64,000 bases of DNA. Source: Bombus terrestris. Taxonomy: Eukaryota; Arthropoda; Insecta; Hymenoptera; Apidae. The DNA is taken from contig NC_063279.1 of assembly GCF_910591885.1 (NCBI RefSeq), positions 5,766,001-5,830,000 on the forward strand, written 5' to 3'. The notes below the pieces were generated by a model that was given only the letters and a program-made list of their open reading frames with translations, made no database searches and was not told where the DNA came from. A program made the position numbers and the translations under genes. Of this stretch, positions 25,290 through 35,809 are shown piece by piece; within the stretch, counting starts at the first letter, position 1; each line of letters begins with the position of its first letter.

Positions 25290-28200
25290 TTTGCCCAAAT
25301 CGTCATTCTGAACAGGTAACGTAATCAAAGTTATTTATTTAAAATATTTGCATTAAAGCGAAATTTTATATTTCTTGATATTTGTTGATTAATTTTTTGC
25401 GCGTATCCGTGCGTACAATTTTTAAAAAGAAAAAGAAAGTAGAAAATATTTGGTAAGAATGTACTCGAATTATACTCGGCGAACTTTATATCGTTCGTTT
25501 GTAGAATTTTAGCTCGTGACTTTATCGAAGAAACGTTTAACAGCTGTACGGCGAATTTTAACCGCAGTTCTTAAGAGTTTGTCCGTGACAGAAGACGATT
25601 TATGTTACAATGACATTAATATTACCTATGAGAAAAGCACATTCGTCGTACGTCCGTATCAAAAGATACCTTGTGAGATAGAAACTCGGTTTACGCAGCC
25701 TCCTATTTCTCTTCTTATCTCTGGTGGTTTGCTCCCGGCGCGTAGCTTCTGCGCTACGTAATATAAATGAGCTTTCGTAAACCGGAAACTGTTGTTAAGT
25801 GGCGCGAACAACAATTTTCAATATTAACGCCTTAAATAAATTGCCAGCGAGACGAGTGTAAGCGTACATTCGAAAGTCGCGTCTAATAACGTGGAAACGC
25901 AGTTTCTCCGGAGAGATGAATTTCTGTAGATACTTGTGCACGAACGTAACATACAGTGTACTTGCCTCGCGAAATATCAAATCGAGCAAGGTCACGTACA
26001 TGCAAATGCTAAGTATACCGAAGTACGCGGTTCGTTGGCTTAATTTTTGAAATTTATCAACGATATTGCACCTGCTGGCGTTCGACGATCAGCCAGATTA
26101 ATCACTTAAGACTCATTACTATGTAGGTTTCTTTTATTTTGCGTTTAACACTTTTCCCGCGATCAGAAGCAAATATAAAAAAAATTACGACCACCGTTGA
26201 AAAATCGAAGGATCGAAAGTTTTAGATCGATCAAAGTAGTTGAAAGTAATTAAAGTAATCGTCGCGAGTGTGGTTTGTGTATTGTATTTATTAAAGGCAC
26301 GTCGATCGATACAGTTTCATTTTCCATTTGGTACGAATTGCGGTATTTTTTAAACCTGATACACGATACGTACACTATAGTATGAAATATAGAGAACGCG
26401 GTGAGTAGGAGAAAGGATAATAGTTGTCTGCTAAGAATTTGAAAGGAAAAAGTAGAGAAGAAGGGAAAGGATATGCAACACGTCCGTAAGAAAAAGATAT
26501 TAAGAAGTAAGTTGCTATCTAAGGAAGAAAAGGGATGAAACGGGAAAGCGGATGACAATAATGCGCGAGTTAAGGCGTCGTGAAGTTAAGATAAATGTAA
26601 AGCAAATGCAAATTATGTGCTCGTCTGCGTGAGAATAACCGATACGATATTCGTTTGTGATGTAAGAAATAAAACACGTTAAACGATTCTGGCACGTCGA
26701 TCAATTTTCATCGAGAATCTGCTTCGTTCCGCGTCAGATTTCGCGTCGTTCTCCTAATCTAATCGCCGTGTTATCCATTTAATGGTCCGCGTTCCTCCTC
26801 CGCGGCAGTAAACTCTTTAATCGCTCGAACCTTTTCTTGTTCGCTCTTCTTCCTGTTTATGCCGTTTTTAACTTGCCAGGAAGACGCGAAGGAACAAATA
26901 AAGAAGGAAGCGACGAAGGAAGCCGAGAGAGGGATGAAAGAAACGATTCGGGAGAAAGGGAGAACGTAGGGGCAAGGTTCGTGGCGTGCTAACTCAGGCA
27001 CCTTAATTAGACGGACGTCGAGCAAAAGAGAGGGGAAAAAAGAAGGGGGCAACGAGATGAAAAAAGGACCAACATCTCCTAGGAACTGACTTATACTCCC
27101 TTTATCCTTTTTTCTTTCGTCGACATCGGCTGGAATGTCTATCGATAAAAACGACATCGATTTTCTCTGTTTGCAGCGACGAAAAAAATATGCCGAAGAA
27201 CGAGATGGGAAGCACGTCGCGAGAAAGAGAGAAAGACCAGAGGCTTCCAACGCGCGGGGGAAACGAGGCTGAGGAGAAGATTGGGAACTTCCGCGTTTTC
27301 ATGGTCCAATTGCGTGTTCCAAGCGTTAGAGAAGGCGCACGTGCTCGATGCAACGTATTTTTGACTTTTATGAGATGGTTCGACGTGGAGGGTTTACCAA
27401 TTCGCGGGATCAAGCTGTTTGTCTGTTATTATCGACGCTTCATTTCTTTTTCTATTCTTTTCTTCCTTTTTTTCCCTCGCCTCCTTTGAATACATTTCCT
27501 CTCGCGTGTAAGTATTTAGAGGAGAATTTTTATAGAGAATAGCATTTAAAAAATGTATTTTTGACGAATTAATTTGCCACGTATAATTTTAAATTATTCG
27601 TTAATTATTAAACGTACACTGTTACACAGACAGGATCATTACGCTGCTTGTACATTCGTTTTCATTTCTATTTCTGCTTCTGCTTTTGTAAGCAGAATAC
27701 TTAACTTTTGTTCTTCTCATATGTTGTATTTTTACGTCGTTAATTTTTAATCCTACGACGAAATTTTCCTCCGTAAACAGACGGTCTAAAAATCTTGCGG
27801 ACTTCTGCTTTTCAAAATAAGACAGTCTCTTCTTATAAATATGTTAATTAATGCACGCTGCGTTCCTACCGTGCGTAAGCTCACAATACGTATATTCCGG
27901 TTTAAAAATATTGAAACGCGATCATTTCTTGTCGCAATATCTTTCGCTCAATTAGACGCGCAAACAACCAGCTAGCCGTCTCATCTCCAACATGTGCAGT
28001 CATTAAAAGAAAAGAAAAAAAGAAAGCAAAGCAAAGAATTAATTCGAGCTTCGCGTAACCCTCTAGCGAGGCATCTCTTACGAAGTAACTTCGGTTGCAA
28101 CTTCTGTGCTTACACTTGTTAACTTAATTAATACGCTTAAGCGACAAACGTTTAAAAAGCACCGATGAGTCTACGTTGGTTCGTAGGTGACACGGCTTTC

Positions 28201-28315
28201 TGAATTTTAAATAATCCGCATGATGTACTTACATACGTCCGTAATTGGACTTGCAAGGGTCGCGAGCATTCCTCGTCCTCTTTGCTGATGTCTACGTTTC
28301 AACGAATATAAAAAG
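25290..28315. other. Non-coding DNA with purine/pyrimidine-biased tracts
   Basis: Open frames up to 159 codons (26771-27250 minus) overlap purine-rich tracts (about 26870-27070) and lack recognisable domains. No element termini noticed. Confidence 0.5.
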
Positions 28316-28319
28316 TGTT

Positions 28320-28340
28320 AAAAAAAAAAAAAAAAAAAAA
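28320..28340. repeat. Poly(A) run
   Basis: Twenty-one consecutive A residues with no recognisable retroelement upstream. Confidence 0.9.
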
Positions 28341-28689
28341 GTGAAATTACACGTATTAGAATTTTCTCATAAAAGGTATAAATTAAAAAATTTGTATCTT
28401 AGAGAAACGAGATAATCCCCCGTTATAGATACGCATGTGGCGAATACATTCTACGTACGAAAATAATAACATTCGACGTGCTGTTTTAGGAAAGCGCGAA
28501 TGAATTTACTATTCAACCGAATACTACGAAGTACGAAGATCTAATAACCGCGGTTTTGCGAATTCTAAATAAGATCCACTGTCCACGAAGCTTCATAGAC
28601 GCGAACTAGATGCTACCGTTAAGTACGTTTTCATACAGTGTGGTCATTATGAAGTAATCTGCGACAGTACACGAAATTCGCAGCGAAAC

Positions 28690-29059
28690 GTCTTCGTCGT
28701 TACGCGTTTTCGTCATGGCGACTGGCGTTAACATCGTCGGTAACGAGACGTACGTTGTAGCTGTAAACGAACATAGGATGAACGCCTCTTCCTCGTCGCC
28801 AGCGACATTTTAATAACGAGACCAAACGTATCTTACCGTACGCTTCGTAGACCGAACACCGGCGTACGCCGTATCGTCGCTTCAAATAAACATACGCTTA
28901 CGCCAACTTCCATGAAGTTTCTCCTACGAAGCGACGCTTCGTGGACAGTGGGCCTTATACTGTAATTGTTAACACTTGTCTTCATACGTCGTACGTAATA
29001 AGAAGAGAGAAGAAGAAAATGCAGTGGCACAGACGCAGACAGCCACGCGGCTGAGAAGA

Positions 29060-29095
<36 letters not shown>

Positions 29096-29390
29096 CAGCA
29101 GGCGAAGGTAAGGAGAAAAAGCGGAGATGGTAAACCAGTTCGGCGGTTGTCCACGTGCCAACCGCGTCTGCTTCTGTCACTCGCCACAAACGTATCGTCC
29201 CATCGTGTTGCCGACGTGGAAGCGCGTGTAGAGCCCTTCTGGTGCACACGCGTGCACCATGCACGGCCGCCCCGTTAACGAGCCACTCGTGCAACCACTC
29301 AGAAATCGCGCGGAGAGAAACGAGGGATCGAACGGTTTGTTCGAGGCCTGGAGGAGTTACGGGCCATCTGGATCCTGCCATTGGTATTCT
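28690..29390. other. Most CpG/GC-rich island of the window, candidate promoter or 5' exon
   Basis: The 29140-29360 part has the highest G+C and CpG density I see in the window. It contains a (GA)n array (29063-29094) followed by a strong splice-donor-like word, gaag|gtaagg, with the cut after 29107, and a GGTGCAC/GTGCACC dyad at 29241-29258. A 182-codon minus-strand frame (28833-29381) crosses it but passes through the microsatellite and matches nothing I know. GA arrays can bind GAGA-factor-like proteins in insect promoters, so a promoter or non-coding first exon is possible. This is inference only. Confidence 0.3.
29063..29094. repeat. (GA)n microsatellite
   Basis: Uninterrupted GA run of about 32 bp inside the CpG-rich island. 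Confidence 0.95.
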
Positions 29391-30032
29391 ACGTTTCTAA
29401 AAACGGATCCGACGCGATGCGTTCTTTCCAAATAATCAGACAGGTATGTATTATATCCAAATGATTTTGACGAAAATATAATAAGAGGATAATTCGAGCG
29501 AAGATAATATACGTGGAAGAAAAATGAAATTTCCTCGTTAAAAAATCAGTACCAGTGTATTTTTTTAACAGAAATTGTCGTTGAAATTTCGCACGGCAAA
29601 TACCGTGGATAATTACGCGGTTGTGAATTGCTAACTCGTTGTTATTGATTTTAATGAACGGTATATTAGCCAGCATCTAAGGATCTCGTATGCAAGAGGA
29701 AAAAGATCCTTTGACAACGTTGCTCGTAATGTTCAACGCCACCGTTAAATTAGCAATTAACCATGGTTACGTGTTTCATTTTCAGCAGGTACGTGTAATG
29801 CCTAATTACATTTTTAGACTCTGCGCTGTTCTTTAATCGAAGAATATATTAATGGATAGATAGTATGGAAAATAATATGGGACATAAATTCGTAAAATTT
29901 GTGAAACGTTTAGTATTCACTTTTATTACAGTGATGTTTCTATTATTACGATATGAAACTATTATTATTATTATAATAGAATTTTATATTGAAATATTGT
30001 TACTCCTCATTTTTGTATTAAATTACGCAATT

Positions 30033-30190
30033 AGACTGCAAAATTGTATACATTTATGAGAAATTTAAAGATGCACAGAATGCGTGTAGTACGCAGGAAC
30101 GTACAAAATATAGTAGTTAGTATAATATTCAGTAGACAAAAACAATTGTTCCCTAAATTTTATTCTCTTGATTATATTTATAAATCAATC
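30033..30190 (+). repeat. Unnamed dispersed repeat, copy 1
   Basis: Begins agactgcaaaattgtatac and continues with atttatgagaaatttaaag, then 'acgtacaaaatata..tagt.agtataatattcagtagac'. It aligns by eye with 30691-30778, 45311-45480 and 60085-60310 in the same orientation. It has no open frame and no terminal inverted repeats. It could be the tail of a degenerate retroelement or a MITE fragment. Confidence 0.55.
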
Positions 30191-30644
30191 TCTTAACGCA
30201 AACAACGCTCTGTATATAACTTTTTTAATAAAAAAAATTTGATATTAAAATTAATTATTAAAAGAAACCGTACATAACCAAAATTTTTGCATTCGATCGA
30301 AGAAGAAAAAAGAGCAGGAGAAAAACGGAGTGACATGAGACATAAATAGGCTGTTAAAGGGAGAGAAAACGGAGAGAATCCGAGCGTAAAGAGACGGCAG
30401 AAGGTAAGGGAACATCGGCATTCCCATTTAAAAGAGCAAAGGGGCTAGTTTTTTATCTCGAAGAAGAAGCGGCCCAGAGGCGTAAAAGGAATCTATCGGT
30501 GGCACGTGACGAGCCACGCGCCCTTAACACCTACAGCCTTATCTCGAAGGTTCAAGCGCGTATCTTGTTCACCCACCTTATTCGAAACTGATAAGAATGA
30601 TTTGCGATCCAAACACAGTTTGATTCTCTCTACTTTCTTTCTTT

Positions 30645-30659
30645 CTCTCTCTCTCTCTC
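30645..30659. repeat. (TC)n microsatellite in a pyrimidine tract
   Basis: A short CT run within a C/T-rich tract (about 30630-30685). Confidence 0.85.
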
Positions 30660-30690
30660 CCTCCCTTTCCTCCGCCTTCCTCTAGCGACT

Positions 30691-30778
30691 AGACTGCGAA
30701 TTTTTATGCATTTATGGAAAATTTAAAGGAGCAAGAACGCATAGAATATACATAATACACGAAAATATCTAAAATATA
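30691..30778 (+). repeat. Unnamed dispersed repeat, copy 2 (truncated)
   Basis: Begins agactgcgaatttttatgc, then atttatggaaaatttaaagg and 'gaacgcatagaatatacataatacac', matching copies 1 and 3. It ends abruptly at the TA that abuts the DDE transposon starting at 30779, so that insertion probably truncated it. Confidence 0.55.
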
Positions 30779-31315
30779 CAGGTTGAGTCAGATCATGTGG
30801 AAAGTACGGCAGGGGTTGATGCAGCACGCTAAAATAAAAAGAAAATAAGAATATGAACATACGCCCCATACGATCTTGTTTTCGATTTACAGCTTATTTT
30901 ATGACGCTACACATTGCTTACATAGATCAACGATTGTCTAGCAGGTGAATGGGTCGTGCTGGCCTTATTTCCTGATCAGCTCGCTCTCCGGACCCGAATC
31001 CGTTCCATTATTGGTTATGGAGGCATTTAAAATCTCTTGCGTATAAAACGTCAGTTGACAATGTTGAAGCTCCTGATGAACGCGACGATCAAAGTTGCCG
31101 ATAAACCCGTATAAGCTGATCGAACATGTTCGACAATCTATGATGTGATACATTCACGCTTCTATTGAAGCTGAACCTGGTCACTCGGAGCAGCTGTTAC
31201 TCGAAAACAGGGTCATATCGGACATATATCTATACGAGCGTTTCTTCTTATTTTAGTGCGCTGAATATGGCTGCTGCCTTATGTATATACTTTTCCTATG
31301 TTCTGATCTGCCCTG
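30779..31315 (+). mobile_element. Internally deleted DDE transposon, TA-flanked
   Basis: The left terminus starts CAGGTTGAGTCAGATCATGT and the right terminus, reverse-complemented, starts CAGGGCAGATCAGAACATAG. Both continue with a 'ggaaa(a)agta' block and both are flanked by TATA. The 537-bp interior keeps transposase remains (30925-31104) with stop codons, so it is a dead, shortened copy. TA duplication and the SPD.NP...LW motif type fit the IS630-Tc1-mariner superfamily. Confidence 0.7.
30925..31104 (+). pseudogene. Transposase C-terminal fragment (DDE, IS630-Tc1-mariner type)
   Basis: The plus-strand frame from 30925 reads a DQRL block, then MGRAGLIS, a stop, and ARSPDPNPFHYWLW followed by RHLKSLAYKTSVDNVEAP. 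The order R.G.I.WPARSPDLNP...WLW..LK is what I know from insect transposases whose third catalytic acid lies close to the SPDLNP motif. In-frame stops occur at 30946, at 30973 (where tryptophan TGG is expected and TGA is present) and at 31102. The N-terminal DNA-binding part and most of the catalytic core are missing. There is no sign of function, and no confident subfamily name can be given. Confidence 0.75.
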
Positions 31316-31379
31316 TATAGAACGCTATATCTACGCAACGGTGTTCCTGTTTTTAATATTTAATCGATGAAGCGACATG

Positions 31380-32030
31380 TATCAAACTCTGATGGATCCT
31401 GATGGATGAACGAAGCTGCGAGCTGAACTGATGCATCTGACGCGACGTGTCTTGTCGATATTTCTTTCCCAGATTTGCGCGAAATATTTAAGAAAATTAT
31501 GATTAACGACCCTAAGAGCAGAGCAATCGAGATGGGTTTAGAGAAAGGACGAAACTCGTTTCGAAATTTCTGCCAATACGATCAGCCAAGAATTTGGTTT
31601 TTCGACGAAAACCTCTCTCGTGAATCAATCGTTACGATCAATCGCTGCAGCTGAGTATTGTAATCTTGCCGCGTCTCTCGCTCAAGTTCGCATAACTAAC
31701 GACCTGGAATGCTCGTGCGCACGTAGCTATCAAAACATTGACCATATTGCATGGCAATGCCCTTTGTTTGATACTCAGAGAATGAAATTAGTTCAACAAC
31801 CTGCGGAACTGAAGCTGCAACCGAGTATGATTGTCTGCCTCGCCAAACCAAATGTACCTACGTGCAATTATGTTTTGTCGTTTCTCAAGGACCGTAATAT
31901 TAAAGTAGGAAACGTACATATATATGTATATTCACGATGTATAGAGAACAAGTCTGCACAAGACTTGAAATAGTTAAAAAAGACCTTTAATAATTAAAAA
32001 AACAAAATAAACCTTCTGCGGAAGTGTCTA
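31380..32030 (+). pseudogene. 3' end of a non-LTR retrotransposon ORF2 (R1/Jockey-like), frameshifted
   Basis: In life this region would encode the C-terminus of the reverse transcriptase polyprotein of a LINE. One frame (31427-31651) reads through SFPDLREIFKKIM and RIWFFDENLSRESIVTINR and ends in a stop at 31652. A second frame, open from 31542 to 31973, takes over with AEYCNLAASLAQVRITNDL and the zinc-knuckle-like CSCARSYQNIDHIAWQCP at 31710-31763. The switch at about 31640-31652 marks a frameshift. An upstream stop at 31424 follows NEAAS, which may be the end of an RNase H domain. A-rich 3' sequence follows (31975-32010). The C.C...H....C arrangement is known from R1/Jockey-group elements; the exact clade is inferred. 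Confidence 0.75.
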
Positions 32031-32039
32031 ATTTCTAAA

Positions 32040-32072
32040 CACACGTAATGGAATTAAATCCGTTCACGTGTG
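32040..32072. other. Hairpin-forming dyad after the LINE remnant
   Basis: CACACGTAATGGA (32040-32052) is followed by a 6-nt loop and an almost complementary arm ending ACGTGTG at 32072, with one mismatch and one bulge. It sits just 3' of the A-rich LINE tail and could be a 3'-UTR stem-loop of that element or a chance dyad. Confidence 0.45.
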
Positions 32073-32079
32073 GTTGTTC

Positions 32080-33330
32080 TCTTTTTTTTTTTTTCTTTCA
32101 GTAACCATAACATGGAACGTACGGTTCTATTTAGGAAAATAAAATGCATCAGTTCTTGAAGAATGAAAATATTTGAAAGAATACTAATATTAAAAAAAAG
32201 GAAAAAAATTAACATTGTTCTTTTGTTGATAATACGAAATGAAGCGAATATAGCACGAAACGAAGAATCTTATTCGTTATATCAGAGAAAATCGATTGAG
32301 CATTCTAGCAGGACGGATTGCAAAAATGTGTCGGAAGAGAAAGAACGGACCGAGCGAAGAAAAGAAAAGCGGCAAACGCGACTACGAAATGCTTCTGTTG
32401 AATTTTTCACGAGCATCGGGCCGAGCTCTCATCTCAGAAAAATCTCGTCTGCATTTCCTCGTAATACACCGCTCGGTTATCCGGCCTGCGAGTCTTTCGC
32501 TAGCTGTTCGAGATTTTTCGCGATTAATCATTAAACAGCATCGCGATCCTTTGTACCAACTCTTTTACGAACTTACATACGAAAAATGTTGAATTTAGAA
32601 TGTTTTCTGTCTTCAACGAACCTAACAGCTGCAGCTTTCGAACTTTTACTTAACCTCGCGATATATTACAACGTAAAAATGCCAGGACGTTTTGGTCGGT
32701 AACATGATTAGTTAAAAGGTGTAAATAAGATGATTTTACAACATGGTTTAAATGCGAATGATTTAAATGTTTAAATGTAAGTGTCAGATTTAACGAGCAA
32801 CTCGGAAGTTGCACCGATCAACTTCAAACTCAAAGAACGAATAAACACTTTTATCTTGAAACTTATCACTTGATCAACCATTATTTGTCGAATCGATTAT
32901 AATTCATCGTTTTCTTAATTAATATCGCGTCGTTTTTGCGATAAATGAAGTTACGAATATTAACCGTATAGCCGGTTAACGAAAGTGGGAAACTTACAAA
33001 AAGTGCAGTCGATCTGTTTTCTTCTGAAAGGCTGGTATAATATTATCCGAGTAAAGTTATCTTAAGAACAAAGTTACGGTATAATTTAAGAAGCAATATA
33101 GATAAATTTTATCAGTATAAAAGTATCCATCGCATACTTATTATTAAAAAGGTATAAAAGCTTCTTCTTTCTTCTATATTATCTGTTTCTTTACGTATCT
33201 TTCAATTCGATTCTTTTGATGCAAATTTTTTATTTTCTTCAAATAATTCTAGTATTATGTTGTGAAATTCCGTATCTGAATATTATCGTTACAGTCTGCA
33301 AAACATTCTCTAATGGCCCAAGACGTACGC
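32080..33330. other. Non-coding AT-rich DNA
   Basis: A T-run at about 32083-32096 follows the LINE remnant. Two overlapping plus frames (123 and 98 codons, 32163-32592) have no recognisable domain. No further termini seen. Confidence 0.5.
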
Positions 33331-33335
33331 TTCTA

Positions 33336-33411
33336 TTGACAACTAAGTGATTGCGGATTTTGTCATTAGGTGATATTGACAAAATCCGCAATCACTTAGT
33401 TGCTAATCCAA
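33336..33411. mobile_element. Tiny palindromic mariner-like MITE, TA-flanked
   Basis: Two arms of about 34 bp, nearly perfect inverted complements around TTAGGTGATA, share the core CTAAGTGATTGCGGATTTTG. TA flanks both sides. The left terminus has lost a few bases relative to the full TTGGGTTGGCAAC end seen at 34897 and 63560. At 76 bp it has no coding capacity. The TTGGGTTGGCAAC terminus resembles a mariner TIR type I remember from Hymenoptera. Confidence 0.85.
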
Positions 33412-33414
33412 TAA

Positions 33415-34395
33415 ATAACTGTACTTAACAGTTTAAGTGCCAAGCAGCGCGGTCGCGCTGTTTAGATTTTGCGTCGAAAATCCCAGTACATTTGAACGCT
33501 ACGGACGGCTGACGGTATTTTGCATTTCATTGTTATCTTCTTAATAATTTAATAACAAAATTGGAAATATTCATAAACTAATAGTACGCATATATAATAA
33601 TATAGATGTATTTCATAAAGTAACAAATACGACGCTTGTTTCTCTTCGTAATCGATTAAGACAAACGGTATCGCGCTGTTCGGGATTTTTCGACCCTGTT
33701 TTTTCAAAGACTCCTGGGACTCGAACGGTTACTGTATTCTGGAATGATTATCGTAATTACATATATGTGTAAGAATGCGTTCGTAATGTCGATGAAAAGT
33801 TATCAATGACGTAGCTATCGTAACGTATGTACCTACACATTTCTGTCAAGTGTTACTCTCTCGCTCGTTAACAGAGTTACGACTTCGCGAAGACTTCCGT
33901 TTTACATCTACCTTCGTCTCCTTCGAGATATCGCTTGAAGAGCTTTCGTCTCGAAAAGGCTTATTCGAGGATTAACAGCAATTCTCGTAAAATTCAAATC
34001 CGTTCGATCACCTAAATCTGTTCTCGCGTTTTAATCGCACGGAACTTCGAAGACAGAAAGGCTAGCTATTAAATAGGTATTGAAATTATTGATTTTCATT
34101 TATATTATATCAGATTGTTAAACTATATAAAAATAATAAGTAATTTTCTTGAATTTAATTCATTTCCACTTCCGCTCCAATTGATACTTTGCTTTAGAAG
34201 AGAAATTTCACTGATGAACACCGTTTGCCAAGTATATATACATTGGAAATAATTTATTATCCCCATTCTATAAACTTAATTTACAGAAATATTGCCTGTA
34301 TAACTAATATTTCCAAAGCTTTTCATTCATTCATTGCCAAGCTTCTTAAGCACCCATAAATGTAAATGATTTTCTCTCCGTCAACTCGAAGCAAG
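33415..34395. other. Non-coding DNA
   Basis: No gene or repeat recognised between the small MITE and the nested palindromic cluster. Confidence 0.5.
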
Positions 34396-34650
34396 ATGTA
34401 CAAGGCGTCTCCGAAATCGTGGCACAAGCGGTTTGCTTCTACGTGCGAAATAAGTCGAATAGAAGGAATTACACTTTTTCGTTGGTGGCTTCATTTTCGA
34501 GAAAAGTGAGTTCGAAGATCCATCGGATGTCCGGATAACTACTCTTGAAACTTGCAATTAGTAGAGAATCCGCTAGATTTGTCTGCTTTTATTTCTATAG
34601 AACCTGCATTTACAAAAATTACACATTCGCAAGTATTCGATTATGAAATA

Positions 34651-35030
34651 CAGAATGTCTTCGAAATCGTGGTACAAGCGGTTTACTGGTGATTCTACGT
34701 GCAAAAGTAAGTCGAAGTGAAAGAATAATATTTTTTCGTTGGTGGGTTCGTTTTCGAGAAAAGTGAGCTTGGAGATTCGTCTGGTGCCCGTGTACTAATT
34801 GTAACTTTCAAGACTATTGGATTGGCAACAAAGTGATTGCGGATTTTGTCATTAGGTGGTATTGACAAAATCCGCAATCGCTTAGTTGCCAACCCAATAG
34901 TACCAGGGATCTTCAAACTATTCTCGAAAACGAAGCCTCCATCGAAAAAATGTTACTCTTTCCTTTCGACTTACTTTTGCACGTAGAATCACCATAAAAC
35001 CGCTTGTACCACGATTTCGGGGACATCCTG
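34651..35030. mobile_element. Inner palindromic TIR element inserted at the dyad centre of the outer one
   Basis: The left end is CAGAATGTCTTCGAAATC and the right end, reverse-complemented, is CAGGATGTCCCCGAAATC. Both continue as gtggtacaagcggttt and tgattctacgtgcaaaagta, and TA flanks both sides. The arms match over more than 120 bp. Its centre was in turn hit by the 81-bp MITE at 34817. No coding capacity. Confidence 0.8.
34817..34897. mobile_element. Palindromic mariner-like MITE, innermost of the nest
   Basis: The termini are TTGGATTGGCAACAAAGTG and, from the right, TTGGGTTGGCAACTAAGCG. The arms are nearly perfect complements around ATTAGGTGGTAT, and TA flanks both sides (34815-34816, 34898-34899). 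It belongs to the same family as 33336-33411 and 63560-63623. Confidence 0.88.
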
Positions 35031-35119
35031 TATTTCATAATCGAGTACTTACGAATGTGTCATTTTCGTAAATCCAAGATCTATAAAAATAAAAGTAGAC
35101 AAATCTAGCGGATTGTCTG

Positions 35120-35807
35120 TAAATTTGATCGAGGATAAACAAAATACGAGACATTGTATAGCGAGGATAATTCACAAACGTTATAGACAATCGCATCGGC
35201 GATCGCTGTGTGAAAAAAAGGTACAAAAGCGGAAGGGTAAAGACACTTTAGCACTTTTCTCGTTTGCAAAATATATTTCCCTTCTCGAACAATAAACTGG
35301 TTGCAGCGGTTCTGTTCGATATCCGTGAATGGTCGAACGGATGCGGTTCCCTGGGATTTACCGGCTACTAAATAACGAGGCCAATAATGGGCATAATAAT
35401 GATAGCGCCGATGAGATTATCGAAATTGGAAAGATGCCAAAAGGCCTGCGATGTTTCCGTCTCGCGCGCCAGCACGCGTTTTTACGCGTTCTCCGTCCAC
35501 CGCTTCCCGAACGCGTAATACAAAAAGATCTATGATCGTCCCGTCATATTTTCACCGTATTTTCCGTTTCTGCCTTTCGAACAGACTGCTCGAAGTTTGG
35601 ACAAACAATCGCAGTTAGAAATTTTAGTATTTGCGATAGATAACATCGATACGTGAAGAATGTCGGTTATTAATAATTTGATATCGCAGTAAATTATACA
35701 AAGTTTATTCATCCTTAATACGATGACTATGATTAGTTTGTTCGAAGCATAATTTACCAATGGTCGTAACCTTAACCTCGTGTAATCTTGCTAGGTTGTA
35801 GCTTATA
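35120..35807. other. Non-coding DNA
   Basis: Short frames only (68 codons at 35329-35535, 76 codons on the minus strand at 35530-35760), none recognisable. Confidence 0.45.
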
Positions 35808-35809
35808 TA

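Larger units (their letters stand above)
34399..35115. mobile_element. Outer palindromic TIR element, right-truncated, host of nested insertions
   Basis: The left arm 34399-34565 (after TA at 34397-34398) carries the family blocks 'cgaaatcgtgg.acaagcgg' and cattttcgagaaaagtgag. It is followed by segment 34566-34650, whose inverted copy lies at 35031-35115 (both contain aatccgctagatttgtct and cgattatgaaata). These two segments meet at a perfect dyad, gaaaTAtttc, whose TA became the target of the inner element. The matching right outer arm beyond 35115 is missing, so this copy is truncated. Related to 3098-3610 and 40811-41244. Confidence 0.7.

Noticed and set aside
26771..27250. 159-codon minus-strand frame
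   Set aside because: Composition follows purine-rich tracts; no motif, and overlapping frames on both strands are equally open.
28833..29381. 182-codon minus-strand open frame as a gene
   Set aside because: It reads through a 32-bp GA/CT microsatellite as a Ser-Leu run, and the rest matches no family I know.
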